DNA of 64,000 nt from Bacillota bacterium (GTDB lineage Bacteria > Bacillota > UBA4882 > UBA8346). A model generated the notes under the pieces. That model saw only the letters and a list, made by a program, of their open reading frames with translations, was not told the DNA's origin and did not search any database. A program made the translations under genes and the position numbers. The stretch is from contig JAEWZY010000012.1 in the NCBI GenBank assembly GCA_023394955.1, positions 1 to 64,000 of the forward strand. Direction: 5' to 3'. The first letter of the stretch is position 1, and every line of letters starts with the position of its first letter. Positions 24,347 through 34,480 of this stretch are shown here, in pieces.

Positions 24347-25663
24347 TTATCTCCCGGCGATTTCTTTCACAGTTTCATATAAGATTTTAGTCCCCTGCTC
24401 CAAGTTTTCCAAGGAAATCCGCTCGTCAATACCGTGCATCCGTTGGAGCTCGCTCTCGGAGAGAATAATCGGGAAAAACCCATAAGCCGTAATTCCTCTT
24501 TTCCGAAAATACCTGGAGTCGGTGCCTCCGGGAGAGAGATAAGGAACCGCTATGGCTTTGGGGTTGATCCTTTGGACCGTTCTTTGAATAACCGAAAACA
24601 ACTCGGTATTAACCGGGGATTCGGTAGGCTCAGCGGTTTGAAGGATTTCCCATTCGACCGAAGAATCGTTGACTAGATCCTTCAATTTTTCCGAAAACCC
24701 CTCCGGAGTCTCCCCCGGCACCAACCGGCAGTCGAGGGTAGCCTCACAGAGTTCCGGTAACACATTGACTTTCTCGCCTGCTTTAAGGATCGTGGGCGAG
24801 ATCGTATTATACAGCATCGCCTGGACGGAGCGTTCGTTCTTAAAATGGCGGCTGGCGAATAATTGCAAACTATAATCCAGATTCGCCGAATCTTCCGATA
24901 AACGAAGCCCCTTGGCTTTTGCCATTTTCACCAAAAATTTCCTCGTAGTCTCGGATAAAGTAATCACCGGTTTATAACGGCCGATCCGGTTCAAAAGGGT
25001 CGCCATTCTGATAATCGCATTATCCTTGGAAGACATTGAGGCATGGCCCGGAACGCCGTGGACTTTCATTTTAACCCATAAAACACCCTTTTCCCCGTTT
25101 TGGCAGGCATAAACCGGAACGCTGTTATCGATTTTTCCTTCTCCGCCTTCATTAAGGATGTATTCCGCTTCTTTCAATCCGGGAATATCCTGCTCCAACA
25201 GCCATTCAACACCATAATTTGATCCGGCCTCCTCATCGGCTGCCGCCACCAGAATAATCTCCCGGCCCGGTGTATGTCCGCCCCGTTTTAATAAAAGTAA
25301 GGCCAGAACTTCCATGGCCAACATACCTTTCATATCGATGGCGCCCCGCCCCCAAAGATAACCATCGGCGATCTCGGCGGCAAAGGGAGGATGGCTCCAT
25401 TGGGCCGGCTTGGCGGCAACCACATCCAAGTGAGCCGTTAAAACCAAGGGACGCGCTCTGCCGCTCCCCGGAATCCGGGCCACCAGATTCCCCCGCCCCG
25501 GCGCTGATTCATAAATTTTCGCGGCGATCCCTTCCTTTTCAAAAACTTCTTGAAGATACTTAGCTGCCTCCAACTCGTTCCCAGGCGGATTGGTGGTGTT
25601 GATTTTAATCAAATCGATCAGTAAATCACGAACTTCATTATTAACTCGCTCCCAATTGATCAT
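24347..25663 (-). CDS. M20-family metallopeptidase / deacylase
   Basis: 438 residues from the ATG at 25663 (GGGGG eight bases upstream). Metal ligands and catalytic residues: TAHLDVV, WGRGAIDMKGM, AAADEEAGS, the dimerisation-domain His in VHGVPGHASMSSKDN, and the C-terminal His in RMHGIDERIS. The family includes ArgE, DapE and carboxypeptidases. The length and sequence favour a general M20 aminoacyl or peptide hydrolase rather than a named biosynthetic enzyme. Convergent with the AbrB-family gene, only 10 bases apart. Confidence 0.9.
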   Translation of the reverse strand: MINWERVNNEVRDLLIDLIKINTTNPPGNELEAAKYLQEVFEKEGIAAKIYESAPGRGNLVARIPGSGRARPLVLTAHLDVVAAKPAQWSHPPFAAEIADGYLWGRGAIDMKGMLAMEVLALLLLKRGGHTPGREIILVAAADEEAGSNYGVEWLLEQDIPGLKEAEYILNEGGEGKIDNSVPVYACQNGEKGVLWVKMKVHGVPGHASMSSKDNAIIRMATLLNRIGRYKPVITLSETTRKFLVKMAKAKGLRLSEDSANLDYSLQLFASRHFKNERSVQAMLYNTISPTILKAGEKVNVLPELCEATLDCRLVPGETPEGFSEKLKDLVNDSSVEWEILQTAEPTESPVNTELFSVIQRTVQRINPKAIAVPYLSPGGTDSRYFRKRGITAYGFFPIILSESELQRMHGIDERISLENLEQGTKILYETVKEIAGR

Positions 25664-25688
25664 TGGCAAAACCCCCGTTGGTAATTTC

Positions 25689-25722
25689 TGTAGTCGAGGG
25701 CGATTTATAAATCGCCCCTACA
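25689..25722. repeat. Intergenic palindromic repeat
   Basis: TGTAG and CTACA flank a perfect 20-bp palindrome (GGGCGATTTA with its complement, 25698-25717). Elements of this type, with a GTAGGGGCG arm, are widespread dispersed intergenic repeats. It lies just upstream of the M20 gene. Confidence 0.55.
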
Positions 25723-25814
25723 TAACAATAGATGGTATTTCTCCTAACCAACCGATTCTTATTGATCGCAGATCACTATTTCCCTGTTCCCTATTGCCGA
25801 TTGGCTAACCATTC

Positions 25815-26468
25815 CTATTCTTCCCCATTAACTTCCCGTTCCAGCGTTTCCATATAATTAACCATGGTTTGATTTCGTTTGATAGCCATCTTACGGGCGG
25901 TTTCCGTATAAAGTTGGTCTTTTAAATAACGATATTTAAGATGCCACTCCCGCTGAAACGAGTCATCTTCAGGCCGGTTACTGTTAAAATCGGTCTTTTC
26001 CCACTCTTCCCGGGGCACATAAACCGTTCCGCCGCGTTCACCTAGCCAAAGATAGGCCCGGGCTATGCCAACCGCACCCAAAGAATCCAGTTTGTCCGCA
26101 TCAAACAGGCATTTACCCTCCAAAGTCCGGGGCGGGTTTTGGTCGCGATAGCGATGGGTCGCGATGCACTCAGAGACTGCCTCAATAAGATCGGAGCTTT
26201 CAGCTTGCTCTTTTAAAATCCTTCTGCTTAAAAGAGCGCCGGCTTCGGCATGACAAATTTCCCCGCCGCTTTTAGCCTCTTCATCCCGGGCTAAATCATG
26301 AAAGAGCGCGGCTAACCCTAAAACCCACCGATCCGCCCCTTCGAATTCTCCAATCTTTAACGCTAAATTAAAGACCCTCTCAATGTGGGAGAAATCATGG
26401 GAAGGTCCGGTTTGGTATAAACCTTTGGCTAAGGAATAATAAACCTGAAACTCGGAAGGAATATCCAT
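25815..26468 (-). CDS. HD-domain phosphohydrolase
   Basis: 217 residues. HD metal-site residues are visible in order: FSHIERVF, LAALFHDLARDEEA, and LFDADKLDSLGAVGIARAY. The pattern resembles the YedJ/YpgQ-like HD nucleases and phosphohydrolases acting on nucleotides. The exact substrate cannot be told. It is separated by about 140 bases from the M20 gene downstream and may be monocistronic. Confidence 0.85.
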   Translation of the reverse strand: MDIPSEFQVYYSLAKGLYQTGPSHDFSHIERVFNLALKIGEFEGADRWVLGLAALFHDLARDEEAKSGGEICHAEAGALLSRRILKEQAESSDLIEAVSECIATHRYRDQNPPRTLEGKCLFDADKLDSLGAVGIARAYLWLGERGGTVYVPREEWEKTDFNSNRPEDDSFQREWHLKYRYLKDQLYTETARKMAIKRNQTMVNYMETLEREVNGEE

Positions 26469-26532
26469 TAAACCACCTATATATGTCGGATAAATTTCTT
26501 TGATATTGCGGTTATTACGAAATGTTTTCTTT

Positions 26533-26655
26533 TACAGTGTAAGAACATTAAGTCCGTGAGGAGCGGAACCGCTTTCACGGACTAGCCGACCAGTTAATAT
26601 ATTTCCACAACCAATCGATTTTACCTCTAGAATAGTATTTTTTACACTGTTTTTA
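26533..26655. repeat. Possible mini-element with short inverted ends and strong hairpin
   Basis: TTTACAGTGTAA near 26532-26543 and TTTTTACACTGTTTTT near 26640-26655 are inverted relative to each other. Between them AGTCCGTGA (26551-26559) pairs with TCACGGACT (26575-26583) enclosing AGCGG/CCGCT. It could be a MITE-like relic or just terminators of neighbouring genes. Confidence 0.3.
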
Positions 26656-26657
26656 TT

Positions 26658-27341
26658 CTATCTTTGCGGGAGCATTCCCCCGGCGCCAAGATAGAAGTCG
26701 GGGACATCGCCCATGATTATCGTTTCCGCCAACGGCACGTCGGTATCGACGACTATTTCCTCTCTTACTAAAGGCACCACCATTTTGATGGTTGTTTTGA
26801 TGCTGATCACGATTTTATGTCTCACTTGATTGATTCCGGCGGAATCGAATTGATCTTTAATTGAGCTTTCAACAACACCAACGGGTATTATTTTAATGGG
26901 CAGTAGCGGTCCGTAACCGGCCAAAGTTTTGATACCGAAAACTTGGCCTAACGGTATTTTTAACATCTCTTGAGGGAGTTCCTTTAACCGCTGTTGAATA
27001 GTTAAGGTGGCGCCGGCGGATATCCGGTTGATCGCTCCGGTTTTGGGCTGCATGTAAGCTACCCTGCCATCATCGGCCAAACGAAGTTCGACTAATTTAT
27101 CATATTCCAATTCCGGCGCGATTTTAGTATTAATGGTTTGATGGATGTTTTCGACCGCGATTTGCTTGGCTCTAACGCCAGCTAACTGACTCAAACTGGG
27201 CCTAATCAGACAATCAATCATCCAAAAGCTTGACAATGCTGATAAAAATAATGCGCCGACGGTAATTAAAGATAACATAAACCGCCGTTTATAGGGAGGA
27301 GTTTTAAAAAAAACCACCCTTTTCTTTAATGAAAACCTCAT
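26658..27341 (-). CDS. yunB: Sporulation protein YunB
   Basis: About 228 residues from the ATG at 27341 (GAGG nine bases upstream; an upstream TTG at 27356 is unlikely). One N-terminal membrane segment (FMLSLITVGALFLSALSSFWMIDCLI) is followed by the conserved YunB region: SQLAGVRAKQIAVENIHQTINTKI, PLGQVFGIKTLAGYGPLLPIKIIPVG and the C-terminal VPLVREEIVVDTDVPLAETIIMGDVPDFYL. In Bacillus, yunB is expressed in the mother cell under sigma-E control. Its presence indicates an endospore former. Confidence 0.9.
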   Translation of the reverse strand: MRFSLKKRVVFFKTPPYKRRFMLSLITVGALFLSALSSFWMIDCLIRPSLSQLAGVRAKQIAVENIHQTINTKIAPELEYDKLVELRLADDGRVAYMQPKTGAINRISAGATLTIQQRLKELPQEMLKIPLGQVFGIKTLAGYGPLLPIKIIPVGVVESSIKDQFDSAGINQVRHKIVISIKTTIKMVVPLVREEIVVDTDVPLAETIIMGDVPDFYLGAGGMLPQR

Positions 27342-27492
27342 TCCACATCGCCTCAAAAGAATTTTATGTTTGATAAATAGAAGATATTATCAGTTTATCA
27401 TTTAGAAAAAGGATTCGTTTAAGGTATTAATTTAATCAATACCGTTGTTCATGCAATTGTTAATTATCCCCTTTCGAATGTTTTTTTGTTTA

Positions 27493-27501
27493 TGGTATAA
27501 T
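27493..27501 (+). promoter_or_regulatory. Extended -10 promoter of the PBP gene
   Basis: TGGTATAAT at 27493-27501 is a perfect TGnTATAAT extended -10. No good -35 is visible. It lies about 80 bases before the penicillin-binding protein start. Confidence 0.5.
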
Positions 27502-27579
27502 TGTTAATAAGTTTATTTCTATCTACCGTTTTTAGCTAATATGAGAGAAAGTTAAAGATGCCCCACAGGAGGATAAGTT

Positions 27580-29862
27580 ATGCCCATTTATAAAAACCTT
27601 AAGGAACTGTTCGGCAATGCCCGGCTTAAAAATTCGGATCTAAATAAATATTTGATTATTTTTGGAACAGCTATCTTTGGTGTATTACTCGGATTCATCT
27701 TGGTTTTAGTGATTGGAACCAATCGGAACCTGGTAGTTTTACCCTCTTCCAAGCAAGCCACTATTTTTTATGATGTTAATAAAAAAGAATTTACCAGAAT
27801 TTTCCGGGAAAACCGGCTTGAAGTGCCATTACATAAAATCCCGGATTTTATGAAAAAAGCCATTATTAACATTGAGGATAACCGTTTTTATGAACATTCC
27901 GGAATTGATTTAAAGGCAATTGCCCGGGCTTTTTGGGTTGATATCAAAGGCGGCGGTTATATCGAAGGCGGCAGCACCATTACCCAACAGTTAGCCAGAA
28001 ATGTGCTGTTAACTCAGAAAAAAGCGGTTTCTCGTAAGATTCAAGAAGCTTTTCTAGCCATTAGCATTGAACGGAATTATACTAAAGATGAGGTTTTGGA
28101 AAGATACCTCAACCAAATCTACTTTGGACACGGCTCTTACGGAGTGGAGTCCGCTTCTAGGTTTTTCTTTGGTAAAAGCGTTACTGAAATAGAACCCCAT
28201 CAAATGGCTTTACTCGCCGGATTACCCAAAAATCCCAATGGCTATTCGCCATACACCCGTCCTGAAGAAGCTTTAGCCCGGAGGTCGATTGTCATTGACC
28301 AAATGGTTAAATATGGTTCGATCACTCAAGAAGAAGCCGATATCTATGATAAACGCCCCCTTGATCTGGTCCCCTTGACTCCAAGCGGAAGACGGGCGGC
28401 TTATTTCGTGGATTATATCATTCAAAGCTTAAAAAAGATTTTAACTGAAGACGAAATTTATACCGGCGGTTATCGAATTTATACCACTCTTGATCCCACT
28501 GCCCAACAAGCGGCCGAAGAGGCCTGCGCCATGTTGAGTGGGGGCAAGCCGGATTCCAACGGTGTTATCCAGCCCCAATTATCTTTATTAGCGGTTGACC
28601 CTCGTAATGGTTATATTAAGGCGATGATCGGCGGCCGGGACTTTGCCAACACCCAGTTGAACCGATCCGTTGCCGCCTACCGGCAATGCGGTTCGACGAT
28701 CAAACCCTTTGTTTATGTAGCTGCCATTGACAGCCGGCTCTATACGCCGGGTTCGATCCTAAAGGATGAGGAGATTAAGTTTCCTACTCCCCAAGGTGAA
28801 TGGGCCCCCCAAAACTATGATCGCCAATTCCGGGGCGACATTTCCCTACGCCAAGCCTTGGAACAATCGATTAATATCATCGCCGTTAAACTGGTGGAAA
28901 GCTTAGGGCCGAGTAATGTTATTAAATACGCCAAACAAATGGGATTAAAAAACTTAGTGGTCAGCGGCGAATCTAACGATTTAAACTTTTCATCCCTGGC
29001 TTTGGGAGGGTTGACCAAAGGAGTTACCCCCTTGGAACTTACCGCCGCCTATACACCCTTAGCCAATCAAGGCGTTTATGTTCAACCAATCGCCGTCCTT
29101 GAGGTGCGGGACTCGAATGGCAATAAAATTTATGAAGACCGCCCCCGGAAAAAGATTGCCCTCTCTGAAAACACGGCTTATCTGATCACGGATATGCTTC
29201 GCGGAGTAATTATGCGCGGCACCGGCCGGGGGGCAATGATCGACCGTCCGGTCGCCGGTAAAACCGGAACCTCCAGCGATAATACCAACGCTTGGTTTGT
29301 CGGCTATACCCCGGATTTATTGGCTTCAGTCTGGATCGGCAATGACGCCCAAAGAATTCCCATTGAAATCGATGGCAATCCGATCGGAAGCGGAACTGCG
29401 GCCCGTATCTGGGGGGCTTTTATGAAAAAAGCCCTCGTCAATACCCCGCCCTCCGATTTCCCGGTACCGTCCGGGATTACTTCCGGGGTTGAAATTTGCG
29501 GCCATAGCGGAGCTTTAGCTACGGTCTATTGTCCGGAGATTAAATATGAAACTTATTTGGCTGGAACCGAGCCGACCGAAGGCTGTATTTTGCACCAACC
29601 GTCTATCACTTTTCCCAACTATGCCGAACCCGACCCGGTCCTTCCGGACGACGGTCCCAGTCCCGACAGCTTCTATCAACCGGAGTCCGGTCAAAACCAG
29701 CCCTCCTCGAATGTCAAACGGAAACGGCAAGTAATCGTCAGAATCTGTTCCGAAAGCGGCATGCTGGCCACGGACAACTGCCCCCAAAGCCAGGTGATGA
29801 CGGAGATCTTTACTGAGGGGGAAGAACCGAAAGAAAAGTGTAATGTGCACGGGGGACAGTGA
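27580..29862 (+). CDS. Class A penicillin-binding protein (PBP1A type)
   Basis: 760 residues. One membrane anchor (YLIIFGTAIFGVLLGFILVLVI, about 25-47). Glycosyltransferase GT51 domain with catalytic Glu in IINIEDNRFYEHSGID and GGSTITQQLARNVLL. The transpeptidase has the SxxK motif STIKPF, SIN (SxN) and KTGTS. The C-terminus holds two cysteine-containing repeats (EICGHSGALATVYCPE and RICSESGMLATDNCPQ) joined by a Pro-rich linker, seen in clostridial PBPs. It polymerises and cross-links peptidoglycan. GGAGG precedes the ATG. Confidence 0.95.
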   Translation: MPIYKNLKELFGNARLKNSDLNKYLIIFGTAIFGVLLGFILVLVIGTNRNLVVLPSSKQATIFYDVNKKEFTRIFRENRLEVPLHKIPDFMKKAIINIEDNRFYEHSGIDLKAIARAFWVDIKGGGYIEGGSTITQQLARNVLLTQKKAVSRKIQEAFLAISIERNYTKDEVLERYLNQIYFGHGSYGVESASRFFFGKSVTEIEPHQMALLAGLPKNPNGYSPYTRPEEALARRSIVIDQMVKYGSITQEEADIYDKRPLDLVPLTPSGRRAAYFVDYIIQSLKKILTEDEIYTGGYRIYTTLDPTAQQAAEEACAMLSGGKPDSNGVIQPQLSLLAVDPRNGYIKAMIGGRDFANTQLNRSVAAYRQCGSTIKPFVYVAAIDSRLYTPGSILKDEEIKFPTPQGEWAPQNYDRQFRGDISLRQALEQSINIIAVKLVESLGPSNVIKYAKQMGLKNLVVSGESNDLNFSSLALGGLTKGVTPLELTAAYTPLANQGVYVQPIAVLEVRDSNGNKIYEDRPRKKIALSENTAYLITDMLRGVIMRGTGRGAMIDRPVAGKTGTSSDNTNAWFVGYTPDLLASVWIGNDAQRIPIEIDGNPIGSGTAARIWGAFMKKALVNTPPSDFPVPSGITSGVEICGHSGALATVYCPEIKYETYLAGTEPTEGCILHQPSITFPNYAEPDPVLPDDGPSPDSFYQPESGQNQPSSNVKRKRQVIVRICSESGMLATDNCPQSQVMTEIFTEGEEPKEKCNVHGGQ

Positions 29863-29934
29863 TAATTGCGGTAGTAGCCAGGAGCCAGAAGTCAGGAGAC
29901 AGTAGAAAAACATTTTGGTAAAATATAGAGAATG

Positions 29935-30232
29935 ATGTTTCTTTACGATTTGCGGTTAATACTCGCCGTTGCGGTCTCGGGGTATGGTAAGTTCCATATC
30001 TCCCTGGCTGCTGGTGACTGTCTTTTTGTAGCTACCGTTACGGCTATTATCGGTCTGTTTGTTCTTATAGTCGTATTGGCTGTATCCAAGTTCATCTTGA
30101 AGTTCCGCATCCATGATTTCTTGGATCCAGGCTTGATGTGAGTTCTTTGACTAGATCCTACACTCCCGCGATATCTTTGATACCGCGTTCATCGATTAGT
30201 TGTCTCAGCATGCTCTTTTCTTTTTTTGCCAT
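29935..30232 (-). pseudogene. IS256-family transposase remnant
   Basis: From the ATG at 30232 (AGGAGG-like site upstream) the translation MAKKEKSMLRQLIDERGIKD then AGV-stop-DLVKELTSS matches the N-terminus of IS256/mutator transposases. After a frameshift it continues IQEIMDAELQDELGYSQYDY, then NKQTDNSRNGSYKKTVTS and IPRDRNGEY, where a TAA replaces the expected Glu before PQIVKKH. Two nonsense codons, one frameshift and loss of the catalytic DDE part show a dead fragment. Confidence 0.85.
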
Positions 30233-30275
30233 TTTAAAAAACCTCCATTGTTTTTATTTTATCTGACTATGGAGG

Positions 30276-30300
30276 TTTACACAATTTTTTCTACAGTCTC
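30276..30300 (-). repeat. Probable terminal inverted repeat of the IS remnant
   Basis: The minus strand reads GAGACTGTAGAAAAAATTGT followed by GTAAA just upstream of the transposase start, resembling IS256-group element ends. The matching far end was not found, consistent with truncation. Confidence 0.4.
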
Positions 30301-30438
30301 GGTAGGTCTTGTGTATTAAATCCCTTAACCCAACTAATAACAATCATTTTTTTGGTCTCACTCATGAGGGCCAATCAGTTTCTTGCTTGCAATATACTGG
30401 ATTACAGGGATATTTTATGCTTTGTACGATTCTATGCG

Positions 30439-33400
30439 CTATGATACTTTATTTTCATCTTCTACATTTAGCTCGGTATCTTTCTGAAATAGTCCTTTTT
30501 TAATTAATCCAACTTTAATCATAGCCTTGTCAGCTTTCTTTATTAATATATAATGAGAAGCACGTTCCTTTATAGTATCTACAACATGCCTTTTAGTCCC
30601 TCTAGGGGGTTCCGATACTAAATCAATATATTTTAAACAGAGTTCAAATCCTCCTTTTCCTGATGAAGCTAAATGAATAAATGCATCAACAAGAATGCGA
30701 AGAGCATCAGGATTTTTGGGTCGCCAATTTGCCCAAATATCTAAATAGTATATTCTCATTTGTTCATTAGTTGCGCTACGAAGTGCCTCACCTAACCATA
30801 TAGCAAATGAGTATGAATCTACATTCTCAAGAAAACGAGGGATTACTTCTGCTACTTTATTAGGTTTCTTTGACTCTATTATATCAGTTATAAGGGATGT
30901 AGCATCAGTACTTGAAAACCTTTTAATTGCTGCTGCCGCCAATTCAAGGTAGGCATCGTTAGCAAAATCTTGAGATTCCATAAATTCGCGAAGTTCCTCT
31001 AAAGATGCTTTTTGGGTAAACCAAATATGTACCGCTTCGTTGTCTGCCTCTGAACCATTAATTAAGTCAGGAACATTTTCAGCTTCAAACGGGAACTCAA
31101 TATTTTCATCTATTGTTGAAATTTTAGCCCGCCAAAGCCGTTGGATGTCTTCAGGAATCTCAGAGCTTTCATTAAGTGCTTCGATTACAATTTTTTGATC
31201 GGTAGTATTAAAAATAGGCCAATCTTCTAAGATAGTCACACCAAATGGTTCAAAATCAATTGGATTTACATTATCATTTACTAATAAATCTTCATATCCT
31301 CTTGCAACAGCGCGGGTCCAAAAATTAACATGATGGGTATCTTGGCGGGCCAGTTTACGAGATAATTCAAACTTGCGCATTCGACATTCAAATTCATCCC
31401 AATCAGGGCCAATAACCCAATCAAAATGTTCTTCTTGGTTCCAATCGTTTGGCCAATCTGGAACACCCCAAATATGTTCTAATATTCGTTGTAGGGATTC
31501 ATGAGCATCATCATTTTCACTTGTTTCATCAATATCATCAAATAACCTTTTTACTATTTTGTATAGCATTACTGTGCTAATTTTTTGAACCGAATTAAAT
31601 AGGGTTTCAAGAGATTCCCATTGCTCTCGACTTGAAATGACAATTAAAGCTAAAAGTGTTTCTATACATTCAGAATTTTTTGGAGATGTAGGTGAAGAGG
31701 ATAACCATGTATCAACAAGATCTTTTCTATCTATTTGAGATAACTGTTTAGCCAAATTCCAGTCTAGTAATTCATCCGTTGACCGTAAAGCTTTCGAAAT
31801 TTCAGAAAAGTCATCTAAATCTCCTTCGTTTTCCTCTTTCCAGCGATCAATCAACAAATTCAGAAAAGAAATTTCTGATACTAATTTACTAATCTGTAAA
31901 CCAGATAAATAATTTCCGATTATTACTTTTGCAATAAACCCAGGCTCTCTATTAATTAATAATTCTACAATTTTAGGCATTATTTTGGATAAAGAGTCGC
32001 CTACCGCACCAATAACATCAAGGGCAATGTTCTCGTTCTCCTCTTTTAAAAGCCTTTTGTCAGATAACCCTCTCTCTGCAAGTATACGACCTTCTTGGCT
32101 TTGTGCAGCAAATCCAATTTTAATAGAAGGTGATAACCAGGACAAAGGAAGTTCTTCTTTTAAGGTTTCAAGATTTATATCTGCTACAAGTTCGTCTGCA
32201 ATGATTGCTGGATCAATTAGCTTTACATTAATTAAATGAACTGCGGCAGATAAAGCATTCTTGGACTCTATACCAACCATTTGCCTTCGAGTTTCATGTA
32301 AGAGCTGTAAAACGCCAGATCTATCCCCTTCAGGTAACTTTCCCACTCGAACAGCGAGACTCTCTAAATCATTATTAATAGCATCTTTTTCGACAAGATC
32401 TGCCAATTCTCCTAAAATACCATAAGGCGATCCTGCACCTTCAAGAAATATTATATCGCGACTTGGTCCATGGATATTAGCAGTTTTACGTAAGTATGAA
32501 AGCAATTCACTTCGTCGTGTTATTTCTGAAGAAACCGGATTAAATGTATCCTTTTCGGTGTCATAATCATCTTCAGAATTAGTGTTATCTTTAGGTTTCG
32601 GTTCTATCGCGCACAGCATAGTATTAGTAGCTCTTTTACATGTGGCATACTCCTCAACAAGATTTTTGTCTCCATATGCTTTAGCTTCCTCATCCATACC
32701 CTTAGGCCAATTATTTTCTAGTAAAATGAAGTTAAATGTACCGCTAACCGGGGAAATTGCACGAGGTCCCGATAAAATAAAGGAAATTCAAGACGTAGTG
32801 TTGATATTTTAGCCAGTTCAAGCATTCTTATATTGGGATCTGGTGCCCCAGTAGGGTCTTCTAAGTATCGAGAATTTGCTATTTCATAAAGAGATATAAA
32901 ACCATTTAAAAGTACTTTTACCCTGCGTGGACTCCGTACATGGGAAGGAATTAGGACACTTACTAAATTTGCCAATTCACCTTTATTATCAGCCTCATGC
33001 CATAAACCAGGTTGATCCTTTACAAGACTCAGTGCGAAAGAAGTTAGCCGATGGGGGTAATAATGCTGGAATTGTAAGTTGATGTTGGAATAGTTTATCT
33101 AGGTATTCTGCACCTGAACTATAATAAGGGTTAGTTTTTTCTTCAGGAACTGGGTGAGGCATTTGCTGTTGAACCGCAAGCTCCAAAACCCTATTATCAG
33201 CAGAAACAACAAAAACACACTTTTCCACTTCAAGAAAGGTACGAATACTTTCAAGAACCTCAATCACATCTTTAGCCGCACAACGATCTAATTCATCAAT
33301 ATAGAAAATAATTCGTCCAAGCTCATCTTTGGTAGCACTTTTAATTAAATCCTTGAAGACCTGTTCAAAATGCTCCTCAGATGATACCTCTGACTGCATA

Positions 33401-34006
33401 ATATCAGTAATAAATAACTTACCCACAAATGTGAAAAGTGCAGCAAATACGCTTGCCGATAAAATAACATTTGGGTGTACTATTCTTTAATAATTCTGTA
33501 AGTAATGGAAAAACCTTGTCTCTTGACCCAGTTGATAAAGTTATTACTATACCTACCAAGATAACCAACCCAAAAATTACAGCCAAAAAGATAAGAAATA
33601 TTTTTATAAGATTAAATACTTCTTCTTTTGGTATTCTTAACTTAGAGCGAGTTGTCCTTTGATACAATTTTTGTCTGAAATGCTCGACATCTAGCTTAAG
33701 TTGTCTTGCTGATTCCATTATAAACTGGCGTCGAAAAGAGTCTTTAGAATATTTCCAAGCATCAATGCGTACAAACTTGATTGATTTTGATTCTTTATAA
33801 AGAACTTCTTCAAGCAACTTTGCAAGGCTAGACTTCCCAGAGCCCCAAGGACCATATACCGCTACATTTAATGGCATCTTCTGGGTCTGAACTAATATAG
33901 CTAGCTCATCAGCAAGGGCCGCCAGACGAAAGCGATCTTCACTACGAGATTCAAGAGCTCTATCGTCAATATAGCTATTAGTTTTTGCTATCTTTTTACC
34001 TGGCAT
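30439..34006 (-). pseudogene. KAP-family P-loop NTPase gene broken by three frameshifts
   Basis: Start ATG 34006 (GGAG six bases upstream). The N-terminal part has Walker A AVYGPWGSGKSSLAKLL and an inserted membrane segment (IFLIFLAVIFGLVILVGIVITL), as in KAP NTPases. After frameshift 1 (CCC run, 33473-33475) comes Walker B RIIFYIDELDRCAAKDVIEVLE. Frameshift 2 is in the five-C run at 33053-33057, and frameshift 3 in the four-T run at 32774-32777. The rest is a 750-residue helical repeat domain. Repairing single bases gives one protein of about 1189 residues. KAP NTPases are often tied to mobile elements and defence. Real decay and assembly error are both possible. Confidence 0.8.
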
Positions 34007-34480
34007 TGTTATCTCCAAAACCGACCATATCAGTATTTTTGAATAACTAGATTTTTATTTAGTTAACCTTATATTTCTGAATTTTGGACATATACCAATA
34101 TAATCCTGCAGTACACATATAAATGCGGTAATTTTCTTTATATACCCAAAGATTAACTTTCATGCCATATATAAGCTTAATAGCAAAAATTAAATCGGTT
34201 CATTACCTATTAATTATGTAGATTCTTAGCCTGAACTTTAAATGATCTGCACTACCGTAAAAATTGAGACTGCACTAAAGGTGTTATCCTTCGATGCAGT
34301 CTTTACTTTAGAGCCTCCGTTTGAAGAAAGTCAGATAAAAATTTACTTGTTTTTATAAATCCCTAAGTTGAACTCCCGGTTTCTCAAGGTTTTCTTTATA
34401 CCTACATATTTTCACTTATAAGCCTCTCTTCCCTGTCCTCTCTGGAATTAAACTCCGCACTCCTGACTCCCGGCCACTGA
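34007..34480. other. Gap of 474 bases, no gene seen
   Basis: AT-rich. Contains a weak stem GACTGCA/TGCAGTC (34268-34274 and 34295-34301) followed by TTTACTTTA and, near 34455-34480, low-information CTGACTCC-type sequence like that after the PBP gene. Confidence 0.4.

Larger units (their letters stand above)
29863..30438. other. Intergenic region with IS remnant
   Basis: The only content recognised is the degenerate IS256-type transposase fragment described separately, plus low-information flanking sequence. Confidence 0.6.

Noticed and set aside
29932..30141. 69-codon hydrophobic frame on the plus strand
   Set aside because: It is antisense to the recognisable IS256 transposase remnant.
30439..34006. 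Complete KAP-based defence operon
   Set aside because: No partner genes of known KAP-containing defence systems are present and the gene is interrupted.
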